From Odontesthes bonariensis (Eukaryota > Chordata > Actinopteri > Atheriniformes > Atherinopsidae): a DNA stretch of 64,000 nucleotides. The stretch lies in assembly GCF_027942865.1 (NCBI RefSeq), contig NC_134520.1, positions 3,160,501-3,224,500 of the forward strand, written 5' to 3'. Below, one piece after another: positions 1-11,242 of this stretch (position 1 is its first letter; each line of letters starts with the position of its first letter). The notes under the pieces were generated by a model, which saw only the letters and a list, made by a program, of their open reading frames with translations, was not told the origin of the DNA and did no database searches. The translations under genes were made by a program, and so were the position numbers.

Positions 1-303
1 CATAGTACCTGATCATAAAGTAGTACAACGAACTCCAGACTGACCGATTTGATTATCCTTTTCTCTTGACCCAGCATCCAAAACCATATTTTTCTATTTC
101 ATTGTTTCTACAGGGCAACAGAAACAGAGACAAGGGCAAGTGGACATACAGTTTCTTAAGGAGGGAACTCACAACCCATTCAACGTCCTGACATCACCAC
201 TGCTGCTGTCTATGAGCCGCACTGAGGCAGAGGAGTGGGCTTTCCAACAATCCTGACATACGGAGAAACCCTGTTGAAGCTCCCACCAGCAGCAGCACAT
301 ACG

Positions 304-2921
304 ATGTCCTCTCCTACCCTCCCCATGCCTCCTCTCCCCCCCAGCCCTCTGGCCATGGAATACCTAAATGACTTTGACCTCCTCAAGTTTGAGGTGAAAT
401 CTGACACTCCTCCGCTCCCCCCTCCTTGCGTATATCCAAAATCTGGCCTCCCCCATGACCCTTCCAGCTCTCCCTACACCAGCCACCCTCCGCAAGATTC
501 CAGTTTGAGCTCAAGTCCCTACAACTCGCTGCCACCTTCACCCACGCTTAGCGATGCCCACCCGCCGCCTTCAGGCTCTTCCTCCCTCTCTTCCTCGTCC
601 TCCTCCATCTCCTTCCCCCTCTCCATATCCAACAGCTTTGCCTCTGGTATCAGCTCTGGCTCTCAGGGGAACGTGGAGGGCAGCCCGGCCCACGGAGGCC
701 CTCAGGGCCCCACCCCTGCCTCGCTGGAGGACTTGATCTGGCTGGCGGCGCTGCAACAACAGTTTGGAGGTGAGGTGACGGGGCCTGCCACTTTGCTGGG
801 AGCTTTAGGAGGAGTGCCAGAGAGAGGGGACAGAGAGAGGGGGCAGGTGAATGGCTTCCTGGGCTGTGAGGACGCTGTGGAGGCTCTGCTGAACTCAGCT
901 GCTGCGGCTGTCAGCTCACAGGTAAATACCAGTCCAGTGTCATGACTATTACCTCTTTCCTTTAGTTTCTGATGAAGACATCAAAGAGTCGACTTTATAT
1001 TCTCGTCTCCCTAATTTTCAGTTCCCAGGTCTTTCTCAAAGCTCAAGCAGCAACCTGGGAGACTCCAGCAGTGACAGCGGAGGAGACATCTCCTGTGCTA
1101 AAGCGGGAGACATGTGCCATCGACCGCTTGTCTTCCTGTCCTCCGCGCAACCCTCGCTCCCCAACACTGGCCCTGCCTCCGCTCCCTACCCACAACCCCT
1201 CAGCCCCCAGGGTCGCCTTCATCACCACCAGCACCACCATCATCAGCATCATCCGCACCACCCCATGCATGGCAGCCATCACCATCATCACCACCCACAA
1301 GTCAACCAGGTACACATCAATCCAGATTAGATGAGACAGGCTCATTATGATGATGCTCAACAGGTTAATCAGGAAACCACGAGGAATATCTAGAGGTGAA
1401 GACAGTGCTGCATTAAAGGGCTGGATGGAAGGGGAGAGGGATCATGCAATTAATGGATTAGGATTAAGGCAATAAAACGTGGTTATTAATGTGTGCATCT
1501 GTCTGAATCTTTGCATTGCATTGTGAAAACATTTCCATTTCGTATTTGCTAGAATTATATGAATAAATATTTTGATATTTACCTAACAACAAGCAACTGA
1601 TCTAGTTTTAGCCACCTGCCTGCAGTTAAAATTGTGTTCTATTTGTCATGACCTATTTGATCCTATTTTAGCTGTGCTTTAGTATGCTATCATTCATTAT
1701 CTGTTTGTATAGCAGCCTTCTTATTGAAACCCACTGGAGGAGAGCTGGTGACAAAACACATCCACATATTTCTGTTTGCCACTACATTAAAGAGTGTTAG
1801 TAACAACTCAGTCTTGAATGCTCCCTGCTGGATGTAATTTCAAAGGTAATTAAACTTTGCATTCTGGGTGATCAAGATGTCTGGATGGATCTTTATATAG
1901 AGCACAGTGTGAGCTTATGATAATATCTGCTATTATTGCTGTGCGTAATCCTGATAACTGTCACCCACACTTTGTCAGATTACATGACAGATTATGGACA
2001 TGTGGTGCCGAAATGTGCCCCCTGACAGACAGACAGACAGACAGCACACTCGGTTTGATGCATCAAATGCACACTTGTCACATCGCAGTTGCATATACAA
2101 ATTCGAATGTTGGACAGATCCGCTTCTCACCCCTCCGACTGCACACACCTCCAGTTATTTCCGACATGTGTCTCGTTGCCAATTAACAGTGATAAACAGC
2201 CTATTTGGTCTGTGTGTGTCTTCTCCATCTGCTCGGCAGTGCGGAGTGAACGAGCGCTTCTCTGATGAGCAGCTGGTGAGCCTGTCGGTGCGCGAGCTGA
2301 ACCGACACCTGCGTGGCGTAAGCAAGGATGAGGTGGTGCGCCTGAAGCAGAAACGCCGCACGCTAAAGAACCGCGGCTATGCCCAGTCCTGCCGCTACAA
2401 GCGTTTGCAGCACCGCCACGCTCTGGAGTCAGAGAAACATGTGCTTACACAACAGGTGAGCGCGCACACACACACGCACACACACGCGCGCGCGCATGCT
2501 TAGATTTATGGCTCTCGCTGACTAACTTGACGCTTCCTGGTATGCCCTCATTTTACACCTGACTTCATCCTAAATTTAGCATCAGCCGTGTCAGTGCGGA
2601 AATTATGATCCTAAAAGAGATGAAGACAGGAAACCACGCAGCGTCAGACAGACATTATTGCTGACACTCAACAGAATGTATCATACTAAGCAAACATCTC
2701 TTCGGCACTGCTCAGCAAAGCACAAAGAAACTATAATCATGTCTTTTGTTTCCCCTCAGCTGGAACAGCTACAGTGTGAGCTCACTCGAGTTCTGAGGGA
2801 GCGAGACGCCTACAAGGCTCGCTATGAGAAGCTCCTCAGCACTAACCACAGCACTGGCAGCGACGCCCCTCCGACACGCACCAGCAACCCACCTTCCCCA
2901 CCCCCTGATTACTTCCTCTGA
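304..2921 (+). CDS. nrl: Neural retina leucine zipper transcription factor (Maf-family bZIP), four coding exons
   Basis: Coding exons are 304-921, 1022-1309, 2240-2455 and 2760-2921, all joined in phase 0 by GT-AG introns, giving about 427 residues. The 5' UTR continues left to an acceptor at 113, so a non-coding first exon probably lies outside the window. The Maf/NRL minimal transactivation motif [18 protein letters not shown] is at residues 14-31, and [14 protein letters not shown] follows near 140. Exon 2 is Ser-rich and then His-rich ([11 protein letters not shown]), as in MafA/MafB. Exon 3 holds the extended homology and basic regions ([34 protein letters not shown]). Exon 4 completes the zipper ([25 protein letters not shown] split over heptads) and ends in PDYFL. 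The ATG at 304 is preferred over the in-frame one at 235 because the family begins close to the transactivation motif. In vertebrates NRL acts in the nucleus to specify rod photoreceptors. MafA is the alternative, but the N-terminus and LAALQQQ segment favour nrl. Confidence 0.9.
2462..2494. repeat. CA/CG dinucleotide microsatellite
   Basis: Alternating purine-pyrimidine run (CACACA then CGCGCG) directly after the donor of nrl exon 3. Such tracts can adopt Z-DNA, but no function is shown here. Confidence 0.8.
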
Positions 2922-3252
2922 AACCAGTCCACACAGAGAAAGAAAGAGAGAAAAACGACCAGCCAACAATGAGCAATAATTGACAAGTAATCAGACTTGG
3001 GGGGGGGGGGGAATTAAGGATCTGTATGTGTGTGCGCACGTGATTGTGTTTGTTGTGAGAGAGGAAGCGAAAGAGAGATTTTGGCAGGTATTTTTTTTGG
3101 GCGGGCTACAACTGTGAAAACCACCCTGTGAGTGAATAAGGGAGATAAGGTCGGGCTGAGGCTGAGGCTGCTTCACGCACTCAGATTTACTTTACTGTGA
3201 ACGCTCTCCTTGATTGTGATTGTGAAAACACATCAGAAATGCTTTATCTTGC

Positions 3253-3258
3253 AATAAA
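3253..3258 (+). terminator. nrl poly(A) signal
   Basis: AATAAA about 330 bp after the nrl stop codon; the first canonical signal downstream on this strand. Confidence 0.6.
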
Positions 3259-5395
3259 ACTATCATACTGCTGAGCATGTTATCTATGCAATATTATACT
3301 ATATCTGGAATGTACTCTCCAAATGAGTGGCTGAAGCTCATTGTAGTTTTTTTTTTTTTTTTTCCTTTTCATTCTTAAACAATAAGCTGCTAAAGCTGCA
3401 GAGGTCTGAGTAGTGCAGTGGTGATATGTGGAGTGGTATGGGCTTGGATAATGTGTCCACGGCATGCAGTTAAGTATTTGCCAGCTAATATTTCACAGTT
3501 GCCTACCAAAGTGTTTAAGCTCACCAAAACTTGTTATTCTTTGTTAAAAAAAAAATAAAAATGAATAATCTTAGATGAAAGAATGTACAAGGATACCTTT
3601 TGTGGGAATCTTCCAAGTGATTGTGCTAAATGGGTAGCGGGGCACATTGCTCTTGTGTTTATGCAAAGAAATCAACTTTTTTTTTGCTAGTTGTAAAATG
3701 GTGACTTTCAGCCATTAACAGTGACAGAATAGACTTGCTGTTTGCTCTAAAAAAACCAAAAAAAACGGGTTTTGACGTTTTGACACAGCGACGTGGGCCT
3801 GGTGTGCTTAACTGAAGCGACTGGAGATGGCAAAAAGAGGCAAAGCAACCCGACCCATCCCGGCAGGCAAAGAACAAAAAAAGTGTGGCATGATTTGTGT
3901 GGTTGTGTCCAGCATTACAAACTACGGAAGCTATTTCTGGGCAGATTGAACACTGTTGTTTTATACGGACAATCACCATATTGAATGCAACATGCAGCAC
4001 CACAGAGCTGGTCACTGTGGACTCTGGTACTGTGGGCTACCAATGATAAATTAACAGTGCAGGGATAAAAAAAATACTCAAAAAAAAAAAAGAAAAAAAT
4101 ACTCATGGAGACACCCTCTTAACTGTCCCATGAAATTATTGCCAGATTTCATGCATTAGAGCTATTTATTTTGTTTGGTTGTAGGTTAAATAAATTGTTC
4201 TTTTATTTATTCACTTATTTATTCAGTATTTATCATTTATTTATGTACTGTTCTAATCATTTTACTGGTTTTATTCCATTAGCGTGTATTTTTACTTTCC
4301 TACAGTTTATTCTTTTATCAAGTTTTGATTAGAATTAACATTATTATAAAACAAAATGATGGCCATTGTCATGGTTTCCTGCTCCTGTTGTAGTGTGGTT
4401 TCATATGCCTATGAATTAAACAAAGTTCTTTAACATCCTTGTCATGTGTCAGCTTGTTTTTATGCACCTTGGGCTTTTACACACAGGGATTTTGACCTCC
4501 TCTCCTCTCCATCCCCCTATCTGAGCATCTCCCACGTTCAGTCTCCTGCAGGCCTTTTCTCTGCAGCCGCATGCCCAGCTCTATCCCTCTCTTTATCCCC
4601 GTGTCTCTATAGTGAGGCAGTGACCCTGGGTGTGCGCTGTTTGGGATGACCTCATCTTCATCTCTACCTCCCCCTCTCTGTCTCTCTCGCTCTCTCTCTC
4701 TGGCCTGTATAATAGGAGCAGGATTAGGGCTATAATAGCGCTCTGGCTGCTCACTGCCGGAGTCTATTGTGGCTTTGTGTGGGAGGGGCGCACCACTGCT
4801 CGTGGTCCCACTCACATTCTGACAGAAAATACGTCCAAATACACCTCTTGGGTCTGGGGCTAGAAAGGCTTCATTTTACTTCATGTAAATAAATCTTTCG
4901 AGAAAAAAGTTTGAGTCTCTGTTACAGGTAGCAAAAGGGTGACACAGGATGAACGACTTGGTTAGCAGGTAGACAGACTGTCACAATTCTGCTCTACAGG
5001 TGTGAGGGGTATCCTAATGACACATTCTAAACATATATCCACGCAAGGATATGACACTCTCACACCATAAGCAATTAGTAAGGGAAATGCTTGTGTTACA
5101 CTGCCCCCTAGAGGTCACGTTCTGTGTTGTTAACCAAGAGGTTAAAGAGAGCTTCGTGACACTGAGCATCTTTCCACAGCAATACTCCTTCCCTGCCTGC
5201 CTGCCTGCATTAGTGCCCTACTTTTATGGCTGAGCAGCATGAAGTGCGCTTACAGCAAGTGAGTCCCCGTACTGTCCACTCTCACCTTTTTTCTCTCCCG
5301 CAGGAAGTCCGTGTCTGGAGAGCATTTAGGTGTTAAAGCAGTGAGTCACATAGAAGTGAGTCTTGAGTGATGAGTGACGGTGCTGACTGCAGAGC
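3259..5395. other. nrl-rem2 intergenic stretch
   Basis: About 2.1 kb with A/T runs and a CT-rich stretch near 4660-4702, and no supportable gene. A GC-richer block at about 4450-4860 contains a GGATTA motif, the OTX/CRX core. It could be a shared regulatory element, but the sequence alone does not show this. Confidence 0.5.
5101..5117 (-). promoter_or_regulatory. Candidate CTCF site upstream of rem2
   Basis: Read on the minus strand the sequence is TGACCTCTAGGGGGCAG, which fits the vertebrate CTCF core (CCNSYAGRKGGC type) with one mismatch in the leading CCA. It lies between nrl and the rem2 first exon, where an insulator would be plausible. Confidence 0.35.
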
Positions 5396-5702
5396 TGGAC
5401 TTGGCCCTAACCCGAGGACCCGGAGCAGCAGAGAGAAAGAGACATAAAGTGAAGTGGAGAATAGAGGGAGGTGGAGTGCACGCCTGGGAGGGAAGATAGA
5501 GAGAGAGTGAGCGCGCGCAACAGAGAGAAATACCGTGCTTACTTTGTAGTTGCCGACAGAGACCTGACAGGTGAGAGATCACACTGGGCTACTGGGTTCT
5601 GGGCTCATAAAGTGTGTTTGGGAGGGGGCGAGGGGGGGTGGTGCGGGTGTTCTCATTGTGTTCTGGGCTCTTTATTCCCCATCGCTTGATTTCAGTTTGC
5701 AG

Positions 5703-7845
5703 ATGCCGACAGATGTGCCCGGAGACAGGCTTAACAAGGAGGAGAATGGGAACAAGGTAGGAGACACTGGGCATCAAAGATCCCCGTTAAAGCCTTTGTT
5801 ATCTGCCAGGCAGCTCTGTGGAAATATGATGGTATCTGACGGTTTAGTCTTGTAAACTGTCACACAACGTGTGCGTGTGTGTTCTAAGTGTGTGGTGGTG
5901 CTGGGTGTGGGTGTCCTGCATTACAAAATGTGAGACCTGGGGGTTTCTGAACACAAAATTTCAAACTAACCTTTTGGTGGTGGTGCGGGTGTTTTTGTCT
6001 CTTCAATGTTGCCACAATATGTCACAAAGAATTTGTCACAGAGACGTAATGTAGGACAAAGCTTGAGGTCTAACAACTTTAAAGCTTCTTTCAGCTCATT
6101 ATTTTTGGGGGGTTTTTCCGCGTTATTTTCCCCCTTATTAGTTAAGGTCAGGTCAGGTCACCCATTTAAGCGTGTTAAGCGTGGTGCTTGCTGTCGAAAA
6201 CCACCGTTCGAAAAGAAGCCCACTCACGCTGCTACGTGCCAAACGGCAGCTACGCGCCAAACGGCAGCTAGGCAGGAGGTTAGCCACCAGCTAGCCCCAG
6301 TTTATGCCACTCAGGTGTTAGCATAATGTTGTCACACAGTTGTAAATTGTTTTTCTGCGGAAAAATGAGGTTTAAAATGTGAAAAATGGGGTTTTAAAAA
6401 CACTTACCAATGTAACGAATGCGCCCAGTATGTATTAAAGCCCCCAATTTGATGTTTGAGATTATTTTTTTAAAGTTTGTCAATTGCCATGTTAGTTTTG
6501 TCTTTGGGTGTAACATGAAATCTTGTGTCCTGTCAGATTCTGTCACTCAAGCTACAGGAATTTTAATTTGCTTGAATTTTTTATCATTTGACTCGACTTT
6601 TTTTGTTACGAAAACTTTTACAAAAGCGTTCCGTTACTAGACATGGCTAAGTTTTTTATATTAGCCGAGAATCATTGTGAAATGATATTTAGATATTGTA
6701 CATGAGTTTTGACTGGCTACCTATGACAGTATAAAATAGTCTGCATTATGGGACTATGGTACACCCCATGTTCGGAAACGGCTGTTATATTTAACAATAT
6801 TTATTTTAAAGTAGACCACAAAATTGTTACTCAGAGGTGTTACATCTGCAGGCAGTCACCTTTTGCTGAAAAAAAGAAGAAACTTCACTGAAAACATTTC
6901 ATCTTATGACAAAATAGATTTTGTTTTTAATGTTTTTAAGTACTGTGTTTTAATGTGGGCCCGTTAAAATACAGCTTTGGAAATAAAAAATAATTTGTTG
7001 CATTTACGGATTAATTTTCTTTTTCTAATATAATCTGGTCTGAAAGTGCTGTTGACCGCTGAAGTCACGTCACATATAGAAGACCTTAGATTTTGGAACA
7101 TTCCTTGTTTGGCATAAGAGAAATACTTAAAATATAAGAGAGTGGCTTTCAATGTTCCATAATGATGAGACAGCCAATTGGGGTTCCTCTCTCTAGTGTG
7201 ACAGCATGACTCTGTCCAGCACTACGACAGTTCGCAGAGGAAGCACTCCTCTGCCAATAAAGCACCAGCTCAGGCGAGAAGAAGCCGTCCATGATGACTG
7301 TGACTGGACATCGGGTGCAGCTGGGCCCTCAGCTTCACCAATCGGTTTCGGCTCTGCCCTGGATGACACTCCGACCCTGGCTGTAGAGGGCAGACCTGAT
7401 GGGCCGTTAAGGATTGCCCTCTTGGGACAGAACGGCGTGGGGAAATCCTCTCTGGCCATCGCCCTTGCCGGGGACATGGACAGGACGGCATCCGTGGATT
7501 CTGATGGTACAAAGCTGTGTGTTTTTTACGGGGTTAATACAGAGGGGAGGCGACCTGTGGAGCGTCACTGTTCTGCAATCAGTGAGTAAACACAGAGCAG
7601 CACTCGTGTCCCATCTGAGACCTAACTGCTCATGTTCTTGTCCTTAGGGGAGGGATATGTGAGCACAGTTACCGTGGATGATGAGGACAGCACCATCATT
7701 ATCTATGACAACTGGAGACAGGTGAGCCAAACAACACTTCAGGGTTCCTACTCTCCTTGCTCCAGGCTCTCTCATTAGGCCGCTGAACCTTCCCTGCAGC
7801 TGTAAGCACTGTCCTCAGCCACTTTTTCAGAAATAGATATACATA

Positions 7846-7886
<41 letters not shown>

Positions 7887-10800
7887 CTGAATTCTTGGAC
7901 ATTTTAGGAAGAAGCTTTCGAATGACCTCATTTTATATGAAGAGGATTTAGTTCTGTTAAAGATGGGGCTAATACCAGTTAGTGAAATCAAAATGTGTCT
8001 GGATTTGTAGCTTATAATGCAGAGAAACCGTGCAGACAATCCGACGGCATCCGTGCACCTCTTCATCTTCTCCCAAACATGAGTTGGAACGTAAGCATGT
8101 CCCAAAAAGAGGGCAAAAATCTGCTGCGTGTGCATGTGCTTGACAAAGGAAAGCTCATTCTCAGGTTGTTTTGCACACTGCTTCCTCTTTTCCCTTGAGT
8201 GTGGTTCAGAGTGGGTGTGCCTGCTGACTGTGTGGATGTTTCTGATTTAAGTGGACGTGTAAAGAATGCTGAAGCCTCGCTCTTGCGATACAGCTTGTTT
8301 GTCCGTAAAATGAAGTCAGAGAATGGTGTCAGCACTAACAAAAGACGGGCTAATGTTTAATCTGTGCGCCGCAAAGGATTTTCTCAGGATGACTTTCATG
8401 TTCGGTTATTTTTGTGAGGCTTGTTTGTCTTTGCTGCTTGCAGAGGATGAGGTTGCCTGTGAGTGTGTGACACTGAGAATCTGCAGCCAAATTTCTGAAT
8501 TTTAGATCCTTGTGCTCTTTTTCTGCAGGCCTTGAGCACATGCGTTGTGAAAAGTTATTTTCTATATCTCATTCGATGGAGCCTTACCGTGCCAGTCTAC
8601 AGGATTCTTATGAAGCAATTTTGTGTGTTTGCAGGTTTCATCCTGCTGTGAAAGGTGTTTCAGTGTCCTCCAGCTTTTATTAGATGCAAAAACTCATCAT
8701 GTTGCGACACACTGTATGTCTGTCCCCCAGGACCTGTCGGCTCTCCAGTGTGAGGTGTGTGTCTTGGTGTTTTCGGTGACTGACAGGCGCAGTTTCCATC
8801 GTACCGCTCAACTCCGACTTCTCCTGAGAGAGACTCAGCCCCAGACTCCCATAATCCTCGTTGGTAATAAGAGCGACCTCGTCCGCACGCGGGAGGTCAC
8901 CTCTCAAGGTGAGCCGAAGCTCCAGTTGTCATCTTCATCTCATTCCCTTTCCTCTCACCTCTTCTATGGTTTGTTTCTGCCGGGGCGTCTGCCTTGGCCG
9001 ACCGTGCTGGTGTTTTCAGCTCTTTTTCTGTCAGTAAACAGTATCGTAAATGTAAATTTTACGCCTCATCGCTGTGTGGGAGTATGAAGGGTGCCACAAT
9101 TGCAGTTACCGCTGAAGAGGATTCATTGTGACTGGGTTGCCTCTCCACATTCATACAGTTTTACAGCATACAGGCTGAGTAACAGGACCTGCATGTGGTA
9201 TTCTCCCAGGCCTCATTAGTTGCTATTTCAGAAAGGTTTAACATGAGCAAACAGCCACAACTGTCTACACATTCCGTTGGTGCCTGACTGTAAGCAACAC
9301 TGGGTTCCAGCTGAGTTTTACCTTCTAACAAACTTGAATACAAAAGTTTCCAGTTTTAAATAACCAAAACTGTTCTGGCAACGGGAGACAACTCCTCCGC
9401 TCCTCACATGAAGCTGCTTAAATATGCCTTCTGGTTGTTTGAGGTAGTTTAGAGTCAAGACACATTACCGTCTGTGGTCATTTATGTGAACTGATGTCGA
9501 AATATCCGCTGTTTGCGGATTTTACATCAGGCTTATATATTCCACTAGTTAAGGAGCATCTCTAGCGTAGCGTCTTCAAAGACAAATGTAAACGACTGCA
9601 GACTAAATTCCAACATAAACTGCTTTAAGCTCCACTGGCAAACACCTCATCCGCCCACTCTGCCTCTTTTTGATTCAGCTGTATGCACAGTCTGTATGTA
9701 CACAATTCTTTTTATTGCAATCTTGACATCTTTTCATATCACAAATATTCTGTGCTGGCTGACTGGTGTTTCTGGATCATGTATATACATGTATGCCTCT
9801 GTGTGTACATTTCTGCATGGTTACCTCACAGCTGAAATATTCTAGTCTCAAATTTGGTTGTGGCCTTTTCTGTTTGGAGATTAGCTCCTCCCCCAACGTG
9901 TATTGTTCTTGCAGGTAGTTCAGATGCTGTTTTTCTTTCGGAGATCACAGAGTTATGGTCGTCAAGCAAATGACATGGCCCCCAACGTCCCGGTTGAAGG
10001 GCAGATGACCACTGCTGCTAGATCCCGCAAAATGAGGCACCGTACCTCTGTAAAATGAAGGGTATTCGCCAAGAGGAGGAACTTGAAATCGGCCCTTGGT
10101 GATTCTTAATCTTGGAGGAGTGCACGTGAACGTTCATGTTTGTCTGTCTTTGTGTTTCTAACTCGACCCTGTGATGGGGTGGCAACCTATCAAGGGTGTT
10201 CCCTGCCTCTGAAGTTCAGTGACGACGGTTTTCCTTAGTGTTCCTCAGCCCATGCAGTGATTGCCACTTCAGAACTCAGTCGGCTTTCAGCCCAAATTCT
10301 TTAACACTGAAAAACATTATACTTTAACTGGGAAGCTGTTGCCCACAAAGTCTTATTCAGAGTGATGAACCCACCCCCCTTTGTGCCTTTGCCTCTGAAA
10401 TGCTCTTTTGACTCGCCGTTCCTGACATGTTGCCAAATAATGTGAGATTTTTAGACATGTTGCTGGCATCAGTCTTAAAATGAGCATATAGTTTTCATAC
10501 ATTTGATATGTTGCTTTTGTAAATCTGATTGTAACGTTGGTGACTGACCTTAAAGACAAGCAGACGTAATCTGATAACCATCTACCCTCCATCTCCTTCA
10601 TCAGAGGCCATGTCCAGCGCTGCCCTCTTCAACTGTCTGTATCTGGAGATCTCCGCCTCTCTGGATCACCGTACGCCTGAGCTCCTGGAGTGTGCGGTGC
10701 GACTAGCCAGAGGCCAGTTGCCGTGGCCTCCGGGGACCAGTGCAGATGACATGAGCGGAGGAGGCCAACGTGAAAGCATCACCTCACGTGCCAAACGTTT

Positions 10801-10897
10801 CCTGTCCAGCCTGGTGCCCCGGTACCCACGGGAGCGCGAAGTCAGCAAGTTCCTGAGGCAGAAGTCTCGCTCATGCCACGACCTGGGGGCTCTGTGA
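5703..10897 (+). CDS. rem2: RGK-family small GTPase REM2, five coding exons
   Basis: Coding exons are 5703-5756, 7197-7506, 7648-7721, 8731-8908 and 10605-10897, phases consistent throughout, about 302 residues. A likely 5' UTR exon ends at the donor at 5570, and the start exon is entered from an acceptor at 5695. The N-terminus carries RRGSTPLPIKHQLRR, a REM2 hallmark. The P-loop is GQNGVGKS (about residues 95-102). The usual DTAGQ G3 motif is replaced by YDNWRQ, as expected for RGK proteins. VFSVTDRRSF and the guanine-binding NKSD (about 192-195) follow. The C-terminus has basic RAKRFLSSLVPR and ends KSRSCHDLGAL, the RGK terminal Cys motif; there is no CAAX box. RGK proteins sit at the plasma membrane, inhibit high-voltage-activated calcium channels through the beta subunit and shape neuronal excitability. 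RRAD, GEM and REM1 are the alternatives, but the N-terminus favours REM2. Confidence 0.9.
7848..7883. repeat. GT microsatellite
   Basis: A GT-rich run ending in an uninterrupted (GT)n stretch, in rem2 intron 3. Confidence 0.85.
10165..10212. repeat. Short LINE 3'-end remnant
   Basis: In rem2 intron 4 the words CTGTGATGGGGTGGCAACCT and AGGGTGTTCCCTGCCTCT resemble the complementary strand of the fish repeat seen at 13187-13297 (GGCGGGGTACACCCTGGACA). It is probably an old, diverged fragment of the same non-LTR retrotransposon family in the opposite orientation. Confidence 0.4.
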
Positions 10898-11236
10898 TCG
10901 TGCACCGCAAGGAGGTTAATGTTGTTGTTGTTTTTTTTAGCAGAAATAGCTTGAAGTAATGTAGTATACCAGCAGAGGGGAGGAAAAGAGAGGAGGGTGT
11001 GAGTGACAGAGGAGGTGCGAAGGTGCTGGAGTATTAACAGGATGTTATTACTCAGTGTTGAAAGAGATCATCTTTCACAGTGAAGAACGACAACAAGAGT
11101 TAGTGATGTTTATCTCTACGATGATATTGAAATTTTGCACACAAGACGAAATACAGAAAAAAAAAAAAAAGATGGTAAAATTTTGTTGTAGAAAACGTGT
11201 AAATAAGCTGTAGAAGTGTTGCCCACTGCCACCCTA

Positions 11237-11242
11237 AATAAA
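11237..11242 (+). terminator. rem2 poly(A) signal
   Basis: AATAAA about 340 bp after the rem2 stop codon, followed by an A run. Confidence 0.6.

Noticed and set aside
1043-1360. Minus-strand frame rich in Met and Val opposite nrl exon 2
   Set aside because: Complement of the CAT/CAC His repeats; no family similarity and no splice context.
1994-2239. Extension of nrl exon 3 to the left ([10 protein letters not shown]...)
   Set aside because: Intronic read-through ahead of a clear CGGCAG acceptor at 2239; it contains a CAGA simple repeat and no Maf similarity.
4719-4736. GGATTA plus an A/T motif as a photoreceptor CRX/MEF2 enhancer
   Set aside because: The MEF2-like word is one base short of the consensus and single GGATTA words occur often by chance.
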